Source: Brachycybe producta
Lineage: Eukaryota; Arthropoda; Diplopoda; Playtdesmida; Andrognathidae
Assembly (NCBI GenBank): GCA_036925085.1
Contig: JAUPFP010000006.1
Location: 7,517,984 to 7,581,983, forward strand
DNA: 64,000 nucleotides
Reading direction: 5' to 3'
The notes under the pieces are model-generated. The model was not told the DNA's origin. It ran no database searches and saw only the letters and a program-made list of their open reading frames with translations. Position 1 is the first letter of the stretch; each line of letters opens with the position of its first letter. Positions 22,199 through 33,839 of the stretch are shown here, piece after piece. The translations under genes and the position numbers were made by a program.

Positions 22199-22830
22199 TT
22201 ACAATTGGCACTCATTCTGTGGGGTTAATACCAATTGGCGCATATTCAGTTTGGCACTCCTAATAGTGTATATTTAAATTTGCGCCCATTCCAATTGGCA
22301 CTTATTTAGTTTGGCGCCCATTCCAATTGTTGCCTTTTCCATTTGGCACTCATTCCAATCTATTCAGTTCGTCCCTCATTCCAATCTATTCAGTTCGTCC
22401 CTCATTCCAATCTATTCAGTTCGTCCCTCATTCCAATCTATTCAGTTCGTCCCTCATTCCAATCTATTCAGTTCGTCCCTCATTCCAATCTATTCAGTTC
22501 GTCCCTCATTCCAATTGGTGCTCATTCAGTGAAGGGTTATTTCCAGTTGGCGCCTATTCCGTTTGGCACTCATTCCCATTGGCGCCTATTCCGTTTGGCA
22601 CCCATCCCCATTGGCGCCTATTCCGTTTGGCACCCATCCCCATTGGCGCCTATTCCGTTTGGCACCCATCCCCATTGGCGCCTATTCCGTTCATTCCTAC
22701 CCATCCCAAGTTACAATTATTCAGTTTGGCACCCAACCCAAGTTACAATTATTCCGTTTGGCACCCATCCCAATTGGCACTTATTCAGTTTGGCACTCAT
22801 TTCAATTGGTGCTTGCTCCATTTGATACTT
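22199..22830. repeat. Minisatellite complex, 32-bp and derived 26-bp units
   Basis: Imperfect units of the type CCAATTGGCGC..ATTCAGTTTGGCAC. Six near-identical 26-bp units occupy 22352-22507 (CATTCCAATCTATTCAGTTC core), and three to four 32-bp units occupy 22576-22703 (CCATTGGCGCCTATTCCG). Overlapping open frames in all three forward registers arise because the unit has no stop codon in any frame. Confidence 0.9.
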
Positions 22831-22869
22831 ATTCAGCACCATTATTTAATTTAGTTACTTTTTAAACCA

Positions 22870-24200
22870 ATATTAAACATAAGACCAGTTCAATTAGTCT
22901 TATGACCATATGATACATGATTTCATGCAAAATAATTGAAATAAATAACTGCATTGTTACTACACTGTAAATTGTCTAAATTTAAAAGTTTACAAAGATT
23001 GTATTATATGGTGGTATATTATATGTGGGACAATTGAGCAAACATTCTAAAACCTAAACCGAATAATCTACACCAAACCTAACTCGTAATAAAATCTTAT
23101 AATATATAGGTACAACTAACACAGGAACTAATTAAAATAACCAGAAAAAAACAATTAAAATAACCAGGACAAACTCAACTAATTAATCAATATAACCACA
23201 GAAAAAGAAATCCACTCAAAAGAAACTATAAGGAACCGAAAACTCCCCTAATAAAACAGGTTGTTGGCCAACAACTATACTGACTAAACTAAAGACTAAA
23301 TCTTAACAAGTAACCAAAGAAACTAAACATACCTTACTTAAGGAAGGAAGAAACAACTATCCCAAAAGAAATTAACCTGACTTATTATAAGTATAAAATT
23401 CCTAATTGATCAACTGCCCCACATTAAAATAAGACTAATTTAATTTGTAAAAATAAATGTCAAGAATTAATATCATGTAAGATTAAAACAATGCAAATTA
23501 TTTTGTTCAAGTGTATTATTGCATAAATTTAATATTAATTATACAGTGTGTGCCGCATAATTTATGCAAAAATTATATACTGTTTAATGAATTGCATCGA
23601 GTAACGAGGCCAGATGGTAACTCCCACGATTTCACGGGAGATCGCTCAATTTTGGATTTCCGAATCCCGGGAATGTTTTTCTCCCCTTCGAGAAACTATA
23701 AAACTGATTAAATCAAACAGTTCTCCAGAATTTTTCGAAAAATTGCCTGATCTGTTTCTCCAATCTCGGGATTGCAAAAATGGCGCAAAAGCGACTTGAA
23801 GCAAAATTTTATGCCAAACTCAATTTGCATCAACTGTAAAAATGGCCCTTTCATCTTGATTTAACACGATACGAAAACATTTCCAATGTTTGGTAATTAT
23901 TGAAATGATTATTATGATGATACCCATGGAGGACTAATCAATCCCCACATTGTGATTAATCAATAATCACAACTGAACAAAATTATAAAAAAGCTAAAGC
24001 AAAATTCTGCAAACTTCTCAAGTGTTAACAAAAATTATTGGAAAAAAAAAACAAATTCACATGTTTTGTTTAAATTGAGGCTAAATTAACAATAATCATT
24101 AAGCTAAAGCAATGTCAGCCAAGTGTTCAATCCATCCTATTGACAGCCAATCAACATCCTACTAGTCCATCTTCATATATATGTTCTGCATCCTATTTTT
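22870..24200. other. AT-rich intergenic DNA, one GC-richer patch
   Basis: At 23590-23780 the DNA is less AT-rich, with related GGAGATCGCTCAATTT and CCAATCTCGGGATTGC words, perhaps a transposon scrap. The rest is featureless. Confidence 0.4.
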
Positions 24201-24204
24201 TAAA

Positions 24205-24345
24205 ATTTCATTTTCCATTAAAATCTGTTCAAATTTCATTTTCCATTAAAATCTGTTCAAATTTCATTTTCCATTAAAATCTGTTCAAATTTCATTTTTC
24301 ATTGAAATCTGTTCAAATTTCATTTTTCATTAAAATTTAAATAAA
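24205..24345. repeat. 28-bp tandem repeat, about five copies
   Basis: Unit ATTTCATTTTCCATTAAAAT followed by CTGTTCAA, with a few substitutions in the last two copies. Confidence 0.85.
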
Positions 24346-25088
24346 TTCAACCTCTTAAAATTACCAAACCTTTGGTATGAGACGACGTCGAAAACCAACA
24401 TCAATTTCTTCCTGTTCTTCATCCTATCTGAATATTTTACATACAATTTTAATTAAAAATCATCGAAAATTACAACAATAACCAATGAAATCCTTGGTAC
24501 AAGTGGTCCACTCACCCTCCAAATCACCGAAAAATAGCCCATTGTTGTCCCAGCACGCCTGAACCCTAACTGCCTGAATCCTAAATAGAAAAGACTAACA
24601 AAAAACATTCCAAGTATGAAGCAAAAAAATCCCTTGAACCTATTTAAAAAAAATTACTTTCCCATAAAATACCATAGATAAAAACAAACGCATTTACAGC
24701 CACTAGTGTTAAATTGTTTTTAGTATTCTGTTATTTAACAGTGAATAACTTTGATCGTTCAGATTACTTCCATGGCCCTGAAGTAATTACCAATTGTCAC
24801 ATTGTTTAATTCAATTAAAAACATGTAATATTCCACTGTGCCCAGTGTATTCATAATGCAATAGGATTCTGAATTGAATTTAAGGTTTAAAAACACCAAC
24901 ATAATGTGCACCCTCACAAAACTACGTGCAGTAATGGGACTTACACACAATACATTTTATTAACATATGGGTTAGGTTATTTGTTTCACATTGACTTCAG
25001 TCACACCTCCATTTCATGACAATTGTTGTTGACACAACATTTTAAGAGTGAATTGGGTATTTATTTGATGCCTACAAAGTGTGGTAAA

Positions 25089-25508
25089 GATGCAAAAAAA
25101 AAAAATACAAAGCGTAGTAACGAAGCAAAAAAAAAAATACGAAGCGTAGTTACGAAGCAAAAAAAAAATACAAAGCGTAGTAACGATGCAAAAAAAAATA
25201 CGAAGCGTAGTTACGAAGCAAAAAAAAATACAAAGCGTAGTAACGATGCAAAAAAAAAAAAAATACAAAGCGTAGTAACGATGCAAAAAAAAAAAATACG
25301 AAGCGTAGTAACGATGCAAAAAAAAAATACGAAGCGTAGTAACGATGCAAAAAAAAAATACGAAGCGTAGAAACGATGCAAAATATATACGAAGCGTAGT
25401 AACGATGCAAAATATACGAAGCGTAGTAACGATGCAAAATATACGAAGCGTAGTAACGATGCAAAATATATACGAAGCGTAGTAACGATGCAAAATATAC
25501 GAAGCATT
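25089..25508. repeat. Minisatellite, ~25-bp unit GAAGCGTAGTAACGATGC plus A-run
   Basis: About 16 units alternate a conserved 15-18-bp core with runs of A; the later units replace the A-run with AAATATA. Cores vary between GAAGC and GATGC. Long frames on both strands are repeat artefacts. Confidence 0.9.
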
Positions 25509-25509
25509 G

Positions 25510-27309
25510 CATTTTACACACTGCAATTGGACTTTTGTCCCTCTGCCTCATTTCTTCTAGGCGGCTTGCAGAGTAATTTTAAAAGTCAATTATATTCTCA
25601 AACCAATAGTCAATGGTTTCCATCAAAACACTGGTTTGAGGCGTCCGCAAAATGCAAAAAGACGCAAAATAGACTTGAATGTTAAGTACGTGTTTGTTAT
25701 ATGTGTTTGTTACGTACTTGTTTGTGTTCATTTTTTGTCTACGAAGATTAACGCGAATCCACATTTATACAGAAGAAGTTTCACGGTGTGCTCAATTACT
25801 CAGTTATAAGTACATCATGAATACCACATCCTTAAGACAGGCATCAATCAATCGGAACGATTCTTCAGGATTCCAATGTCCATTTCACAGCAAACTCAAA
25901 CAACAACAAAATCCATAGTTACTAAACTGTTTTGTGACGCCCAAAATTGCTAAATTGAAACTTGCTGGCAAGCACTGCCAATTCCTGCTCTCGAACCGCA
26001 TCCATTCATAGTTATTTCAATGTAATAACTGAATAGTTATATTTGTTATCCAATTTTGCATTCAACTTCCAATTAAAAATCAACGACTTTAACTTTTCGG
26101 TATTTTCTCGTGCCTATTGTAATTATTTTCATTCAATTTCAATGCAATAAGGCAACCAGAACCAAACGCACTTAATAACTTCGAGTCTGAGTAAGGCTAT
26201 GCTAGGCTCCTGGTTTCACCTTTGAATTCTAGCCTCTAACCAGGTTCTGAAACCAAAAAATTGAAAACTCTTGCTCTCGAGCGCCAAAACCTAGCTACAC
26301 CACTGATTTCTATCGGCTGAGGGTCCAAGGTAATGCCCGATTTCATGGCCCCAAAGTGTTTGACAATACTTTTTTCCTTAAATTTAGGAAGTTTCAAACC
26401 TATAGTGCATCTAATCTGAACAACTGCAATCACCCTTGACTGCAAATGCATTTGTCTTAAATCAAATTAACCGCAACAAAAAAGTAATCAATTCAAAAAA
26501 TCACAAAATAGTTTAAAGGCCCGACACCATGCAGTGATAAAACCCATTTGATAATTAACCAATTCATATCCTTATTTGTTATTGATATTTGTTATCCTTC
26601 CTTGATATAACTGTATACCAAAATGTTCCCATTAGAGATGAGAATCCAGACTGCTAACTAAAATAGAATCAAATTTAAAAAAAAAATTAGTTAAATAAAT
26701 AAGAAAACATGGCAGAAAAGAAGAGTTCCGAAACATCTAAAAGAAAGAAGAAAAAAAAAAAATAAGTTCAATTAAGTGTCTTCAAAATGTAGCGAAAATT
26801 AAAATTTCACCTTTTGAAAAAACACATTGACTTTATGTTCAAACTGCACAACGAAAGGCAAAAAAATCACAGGTCTACTAGAACTGGAAATTAGTACCTG
26901 AAAATACTCAAAAAGAACATTAAGTCTGTCTGAAAAAAAAACATGAAAACAATTAAACCAAATTAGCACGAATGAATGGAAAAGGGTCCTAACAGCCCTA
27001 ACAATCCTATCAACCCTAACAGAACAGCCCTAACACCACACAACATCAAATTGCTGCAAACGCAACCGCAAAAGCAAACAACCGCAAATGCATCCACAAA
27101 ATCGCAAATACAACCCGCAAAAGCACGCACCAAAATCACAAACGCAAGCAATCAAAAGATTGCAAACTCAAATAAAAACACCTGTTTAGAAGAAAAAAAA
27201 AACACAAGCAAATTAGGGAACACATTCATAAAACAATGACAAAGATCCAATCCCCTTAATTAATAAAATCATTTAAAAAATTAAAAAACCACCCGAGAAA
27301 AACAAAATT
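25510..27309. other. Intergenic DNA, cryptic telomere-like repeats
   Basis: At 26985-27035 CCCTAACA/CCTAACAG-type words recur irregularly, resembling degenerate TTAGGG telomere repeat. At 27055-27170 ACCGCAAA/ACAAACGC words form a cryptic repeat. No gene supported. Confidence 0.45.
26228..26305. mobile_element. hAT-like terminus fragment
   Basis: Ends AAACCTAGCTACACCACTG, the complement of a CAGTGGTGTAGCTAGG terminus like the element at 58.15 kb. The other end was not identified. Confidence 0.4.
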
Positions 27310-27600
27310 AAATTATTTTTTAAACCATTTTTAACTACTTTTTTAAACCGTTTCATTTTTTAAAAAAACAGTTTCATTCTTTTAAACCAGTTTCCATTAT
27401 TTTTTTTTAAACCAGTTTCCATTATTTTTTTTTAAACCAGTTTCCATTATTTTTTTAAACCAGTTTCCATTATTTTTTTTAAACCAGTTTCCATTATTTT
27501 TTTAAACCAGTTTCCATTATTTTTTTAAACCAGTTTCATTATTTTTTTAAACCAGTTTCATTATTTTTTTAAACCAGTTTCATTATTTTTTTAAACATTT
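27310..27600. repeat. ~23-bp tandem repeat TTTTTTTAAACCAGTTTCCA
   Basis: Eleven or so units with variable T-run; the last units lose CC (CAGTTTCATTATT). The array lies about 290 bp before the 157-bp array. Confidence 0.85.
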
Positions 27601-27888
27601 AATTAAAATATTCATACTTAAAACTAGGAGCCAAAGATTTGCGTAAAAACAACAAATAAACAAAACAAAAAAAAGACAAAAGAATGTCCAGCAAAACGAA
27701 GAAATAAGATGCTCTAAAGATGATCCAACGAAGCGCAGGGTGCGTACCTAAACCGTGGGGCAGACAAAGCTGTAGTGTGTTGAGTTTTGCCTCACTTTAC
27801 CCTCAATCGTGTGCCGCACTTTTCCATATTTTAGACATAATATATTATACATGTATATAGGTGCAAGCCCACACGAGTGTCAACGATG

Positions 27889-28987
27889 CATTTGCAATGG
27901 CACATGTTGCACAGAATACCACTTGTAGGCACCTTTTAGCGTCTTTTGGTTCTAAGGTGTTCTCCGAAGAGTAACCACCGTCGGTCTCCCCAAGACTTGG
28001 TGCTCGTACGTGCGGCCAGACTGATTAACTACCATAGCCTTTTTTCATTTGCAATGGCACATGTTGCACAGAACGCCACTTGTAGGCACCTTTTAGCGTC
28101 TTTTGGTTCTAAGGTGTTCTCCGAAGAGTAACCACCGTCGGTCTCCCCAAGACTTGATGCTCGTACGTGCGGCCAGACTGATTAACTACCATAGCCTTTT
28201 TTCATTTGCAATGGCACATGTTGCACAGAACGCCACTTGTAGGCACCTTTTAGCGTCTTTTGGTTCTAAGGTGTTCTCCGAAGAGTAACCACCGTCGGTC
28301 TCCCCAAGACTTGATGCTCGTACGTGCGGCCAGACTGATTAACTACCATAGCCTTTTTTCATTTGCAATGGCACATGTTGCACAGAACGCCACTTGTAGG
28401 CACCTTTTAGCGTCTTTTGGTTCTAAGGTGTTCTCCGAAGAGTAACCACCGTCGGTCTCCCCAAGACTTGATGCTCGTACGTGCGGCCAGACTGATTAAC
28501 TACCATAGCCTTTTTTCATTTGCAATGGCACATGTTGCACAGAACGCCACTTGTAGGCACCTTTTAGCGTCTTTTGGTTCTAAGGTGTTCTCCGAAGAGT
28601 AACCACCGTCGGTCTCCCCAAGACTTGATGCTCGTACGTGCGGCCAGACTGATTAACTACCATAGCCTTTTTTCATTTGCAATGGCACATGTTGCACAGA
28701 ACGCCACTTGTAGGCACCTTTTAGCGTCTTTTGGTTCTAAGGTGTTCTCCGAAGAGTAACCACCGTCGGTCTCCCCAAGACTTGATGCTCGTACGTGCGG
28801 CCAGACTGATTAACTACCATAGCCTTTTTTCATTTGCAATGGCACATGTTGCACAGAACGCCACTTGTAGGCACCTTTTAGCGTCTTTTGGTTCTAAGGT
28901 GTTCTCCGAAAAGTAACCACTGTCGGTCTCCCCAAGACTTGATGCTCGTACGTGCGGACAGACTGATTAACTACCAACGCCTTTTTT
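27889..28987 (+). repeat. Tandem array of seven 157-bp units, 5S rRNA-like
   Basis: Unit starts are 27889, 28046, 28203, 28360, 28517, 28674 and 28831. The inner units look identical or nearly so; the first and last carry several substitutions. Each unit ends GCC followed by six T on the plus strand, a possible RNA polymerase III stop. Within a unit, GGTTCT, CCGAAG, CGTCGG and ACTTG fall at offsets 0, 16, 31 and 47. In animal 5S rRNA the same words fall at 0, 16, 30 and 47, and the T run begins about where a 120-nt 5S would end. The rest of the unit is poorly matched, so this is either a diverged or decayed 5S cluster or a 5S-derived repeat. The 61-codon frames in each unit shift register every copy and are not credible genes. 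Confidence 0.9.
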
Positions 28988-29128
28988 TTTTGTGTGTATC
29001 ACACAACAAAAGATCAACTGATTTTGTCAGCCAACCCACATCAATTCAATTATTTCACCCCAAAATCCACAACCACGAATACTTCCAGATGGCACAGGAC
29101 CTACCATTTGAAAGATCAGGTTCATATC

Positions 29129-29410
29129 CTAACCATAATTCAACCCCCTTAATACCCTGACAACTTGAGGCTCTCCGAGGAACACAACGAGCAAACTTGC
29201 GAACGGAACCATAACATTTTGAAGAACCAACCATTTTTTGGAATCCAACGATGAAATCCGTTGCAGAGCTCCAACGATGAAGGATCCCGCCACCATCAAC
29301 GGATAGTGGCAAACAATCCATCCACCGATGACAAATACTACTACAAATAAAAATAAAAGGGTGGGGGGAAAATACATAATTATACATAACAGGTGGTGGT
29401 CGACCAACAA
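29129..29410 (-). other. Possible exon or small membrane-protein frame, unassigned
   Basis: A 93-codon frame with two hydrophobic stretches (LLFLFVVVFVIGGWIVC; VMVPFASLLVVFLG). A pyrimidine-rich tract ending TTTGTAG inside could be a splice acceptor. A second minus-strand frame is open over the same DNA, so the reading frame, and whether it is coding, are undecided. Confidence 0.25.
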
Positions 29411-29764
29411 CTTTTAAATGACAGAAAAACTGCCACTCAGAAGTCGTTGCTCTGGGTGTAGGTCAGTCAGTTGTGTACTGAAGTATGCGCAGCCTACAAT
29501 TCTGTTTTTGGACCCATTTTAATTTTTTGTATTCCTGACATAAACCTATTGCTCTTAAGAGAGCTGCGAAAAGAAGCTACCGTTCAACAAGTCGCCACGC
29601 GTGCCCCTCACACACTCGCACTTTGTCACGCACACCAGGTTAAACCCTCGGTGACCCAGATGATACTTGCGTATTGCCCTGTACGCGTAAAAAATAAAAA
29701 GACAAACAAAAAACACCAAATTAAATGAAACACGCACGACATTCAACCTCCATTCGTAGGACAC

Positions 29765-30586
29765 CCCCCCCCCTTTTATCTTGCATAAGTCACAAATATA
29801 TGCAGATGAGAACCGAAATGCACCCCCATATTAATATGCAGTGATTCAGTGAATTATTTGAAGGTCAAAAGTCGTGATGCAAATCTTTGGCTCGTAAAAG
29901 TAAAAAAAAAAGGTTAAAAATTGCTTAGATCTAATAATAAAAAAAGCGAAAATTCTTTTCCTACTATGCGATGACATCGTCAGGACATCAAAAAAGTTCA
30001 AAGTTCAATCGATTTCACACAAATTTAACCAATAATAAATTTCTTTAAAAAACATCAAATGAGCCTCCAATTTGAGGCACCAAAGCACCAAGAAAATCTG
30101 AATGGTCCTTTCATCATCATCATCATCAGTTCCCACACAAAACCACGAGTCCTTTAAAAAAAAATGGGAAACAATCTATTAGAACTTTCTAAAGTAAAGC
30201 AACAAATTTTGGGTTACAACCAAAGAAATCGATAAGTTTACCCTTTATACACGATCAGTAAAGCCTCAAAAGTTAGGACCATTTAGAGTGGGCGTGGTCA
30301 GAGTTTCTATAGATGTTATTAACATTTCTAGAAACTTTTAACAATGTTAATAGCAAATGTTATATCAACAAATGCACGAGATAACAAAAGTTAACACTTC
30401 GTAGGCCGATTTTTAATATTTTTTTAAAAAAACATCGGTAGCAACACTTGCTATCAGCAATGTTATACCTGTTGTCTAAAATGGCCTCTAAAGAAACTAG
30501 AATGATCATAAACTAGAATGGTAGGCCCTACATACTGTATATACTGAATCACCTAAAATAAACTTTTTATGAATGTTGGGTTCGAC
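29765..30586. other. Intergenic DNA, nothing recognised
   Basis: A short (TCA)n tract at 30115-30128 and A/T runs only. Confidence 0.4.
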
Positions 30587-30749
30587 ACAGGCAATTAAAA
30601 ATCGGGACGACTATAATTGGTTTGTTGTGTGGTGCGACATTGAAAAAGGCGGAGCATGCGACGTCAGACTACATAACCAACCAATTAGAAGTTGCCGTTC
30701 GTCATAAAAAGGACGGAGCCAACTTCTGTCCCGATTTCTAATTGCATGT
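30587..30749. mobile_element. Palindromic MITE, ACAGGCAATT family, second copy
   Basis: 163 bp with the same ends, a GGCGGAGC core and GCGACGTCAG, but the left arm has an internal deletion. No clear target duplication remains. Confidence 0.75.
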
Positions 30750-31924
30750 GATCAGACTATTTTCAAAATGCCATAAAATGCTTATTTTGAAATATATAAT
30801 CAAACATGAAAATACTATAGACTATTTCGTTGTTTGAGCTAACCCTTCTAGTTTCTAAAACACTTCCTATTTTTTCTTAATTCTTTTACTGAAAAACAGA
30901 CTATAATTAGCTACGTCATTATACAGAAAGAAAATAAGATATTGTCGTAAGACAGTAGAGGCCTATAAATTGTCATAATCTAACTAATGACTTTTGACTG
31001 TCACAAAGGACTGTGTCACTATGACAAATATTGTAATATCACTGCCATTGACTGATGTAAGCAAAATATAATAGTCATAAATAAATGCACACAAGCAGTG
31101 ACATCATATCAATTATTACTGACTTTGCTGATTTTTGAACTCCGGATTCTCATCCGGAGTTCCAAAAACCAGCAGTTCATAATTCATTTTATATAACTGA
31201 TTAATTAGGAATATAGAAACTAGAATATTTCTTGATCGAAGAACATTTTTAATAAATAAACAATTTATGCAAAAAAACCATAAATTTTTAAATTGCAATA
31301 GTTCATTTTGAAAAAAAAAAAAAAAATATCGTCACTTTTAACACATTCATCTTATTCTTCTTAACACAAAAAATGTTAAATTTCGTTGAAAAAGAGTGAA
31401 CCACTGAAAAGACGAAAAGGCCCTATTAAGATATATCTAAGCCTTAGCTGGAACCATGCCTTTATTCAGTGAATAACAAACATAAAAAGCCCCATCAGAA
31501 AGCCGCCTTTAGAAAAAGGCGACTGGATGACGTCACACAATAAAACCGACGAAATTACTTCATTTTTACACTGAGAGCAAAAAACGTGAAAAACAAACCT
31601 GAATTTATTTAATAAAAACAAATCTTGAAAATTCTAGTCTTTTATTTCTCTTAGACCTAGACTAAAACAAACAATTCTGGATTGTCAATCCTTGACATGA
31701 AAACATTTTTTTAAAAAAAAATTTCCAATGTTTTGCATCAATCAGAAAACGATTAATAAAATAAGCTTCGGATTTTTATGCAAATATCAACAAAACACAA
31801 AAGAGTCGCAGAAATGTTTTAGAATTGTCGCCAATTTGTCTTGAAACACTAAGTTTCGGTTTAACTTGTGAAATTTTGTAAGCTTGATTGTATGTCATTC
31901 GGTCTTTAAATTTAACAAAAAATA

Positions 31925-33010
31925 ACTAGAAATGGGACATTCGAATCCTCGAATCTTGAAAAATATTCGAGATTCGAAAACTCGAATCTTCGCGCTTTTT
32001 TTCGTCTTTTTCGAATCCTAACCTTTAAAAACTTTGGTAAAAATTAGTTTTAACTCCATTGACGTCCAATAGAAGCGTTCCCTAATATAAAAAACCCGGC
32101 GATTGTTGCTGTTTCGGTTGGTATCCGGATCACCAATATCACCTTGTGGTCTGACCCTGAGTACCACACTGTTTTTTTTTATTATTAATAATTTAATATT
32201 TAATATGATTTCAATTATTTGTGTCTTCTTAATGAATAATATAGGATTCTTATATGAAGGATTAGAGAGATTTGAGATTCGTAAGATTCGAGAACCGATT
32301 CGGATTCGAGAAAATTTAGGATTCGCGTCACATCTAACAAAAAAAAAACCACAAAGGATGGACAAACCAGAATTGACCAGTTCGTAGAAGCGGTCTTTAT
32401 ACGTTGCTATTGGCCGGCAGTAAAGAAGAAAACCAGGGTCGTATCTTCTTCGTTACAAATAAAACAACTTTACTGTTCTTTAAAAAAAAACCACCCAGCC
32501 AATCAAATGTTGTATAAAAAAACCGAAAAAGTAAAGGCGATGTCCGGCTGAACGTGGTCAACAATAGTAGAAGAGATTTTAAACTGGCGACAACACTCAG
32601 ATTATGGTTTTAAATAGGGATTGGAGGCATTCGAATCCTCAAATCGCGCGAATCTTGAAAACATTCGAGATTCGAATCCTCGAATCTTCGCGCTTTTGTT
32701 GTCTTTCGAATCTTAACCTAAAAAAAAACTTAAAACTTTGGTAAAATTACTTTTAACTCCATTGACGTCCAATAGAAGCGCGTTCATTAACATAAAAAAC
32801 CGGTGATTGTAGTAATTTCGGTGGTATCCGGATCAACAATATCATCACCTTGTGGCGACCCTCTGAGGGCCACACTGTTTTTATCATTATTAATTTAATA
32901 TTTAATATTATTTCATTTATTTGGATCTTAATGAATAAATATAGGATTATTATATGAAGGATTCGAGATTCAAGATTCGGGAGATTCGAGAATAGTTTTA
33001 AATAATTTTT
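31925..33010. repeat. Direct duplication of a ~400-bp block
   Basis: The block 31930-32390 (ATTCGAATCCTCGAATCTT, CCATTGACGTCCAATAGAAG, GGTATCCGGATCA) recurs at 32630-33000 with indels. Both are rich in GATTCGA words, giving cryptic repeats. Confidence 0.75.
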
Positions 33011-33309
33011 TTTAACCTGAACAACAATTTTATATTTTTCTCATTTTTTTTTTTTCATAAAATTGAAGGACCCCCCCCCCCCCCCTCCCAAAAAAAATAA
33101 AGAAGAAATTGGGAGGGGGGTAGAGATGAGGGCCAAGAGAAGGAAAAAAACGCTTTGGGAGTGAGGCAAAATGTCAAAAGTGTGTGAAGCGTTCCACAGG
33201 GGTAAACCAATGAGGGCAGCCACACAAAAACGCCAGCGAAAAGATTAGGGAGGGGGAAGAGAAGGGGGTAGGGGAAGAGGAGGGGAAACGCCCGCTAAAA
33301 TACAATAGA

Positions 33310-33835
33310 CAGCATATATTGACTTTTATTTTTTGTGTATTACAGCAAGTGGCGGCAAAAAATGCCGCGAAAATGTTGGGAAAAAGCCGCTTAAACGTTT
33401 AAAAAAAAAAAGGACGGAACTTCCACCACAAACGCTAGTTAAAACAATAAAAATGGACCCAGAAAAAAAGTCAAGACGAGAAAAATATTAGCAATAAAAA
33501 TTATAAACAAAAAACGAAAACATTTCTAAAACTTTTTTAAAACAAGAAAAAAAAAAACTAAATTTTGTGGAAAAAACAAAATTAAAAGAAATATTTTCTT
33601 AAAAAGTATAAATTTAATTAAATAAGAAGGTCAATCGTGTGTTTAAAAATAGAAAGCATATGTTGGCTTTATTTTATTTTTTGTGTACTACAGCAAGTGG
33701 CGGCAAAAAAAAAATGCCGCGAAAACGCTGAGAAAAAGCCGCGAAACCGCTGGGAAAACAATGAAAAAAGGACAGAAACACCACAAACCCTAGTTAAAAC
33801 GACAAAAATGAACCAAGAAAAAGCCTTAAGATAAG
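33310..33835. repeat. Direct duplication, TACAGCAAGTGGCGGCAAAA block
   Basis: The block at 33320-33485 recurs at 33660-33830: TACAGCAAGTGGCGGCAAAA, ATGCCGCGAAAA, CTAGTTAAAAC. Distance about 340 bp. Confidence 0.75.
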
Positions 33836-33839
33836 ATAA

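Noticed and set aside
22327-22865. Frames of 100-175 codons, Pro/Ile/Ser-rich
   Set aside because: They exist in all three forward registers because the minisatellite unit lacks stop codons.
25014-25551. Frames of 98-170 codons on both strands, such as repeated ASLLRFVYFA
   Set aside because: They are translations of the A-run minisatellite in several registers.
27946-28916. Six near-identical 61-codon frames starting MVLRCSPKSNH in the 157-bp array
   Set aside because: 157 is not a multiple of three, so each frame is just the same DNA read again with overlap; no splice or start context, and polymerase III-like T runs end each unit.
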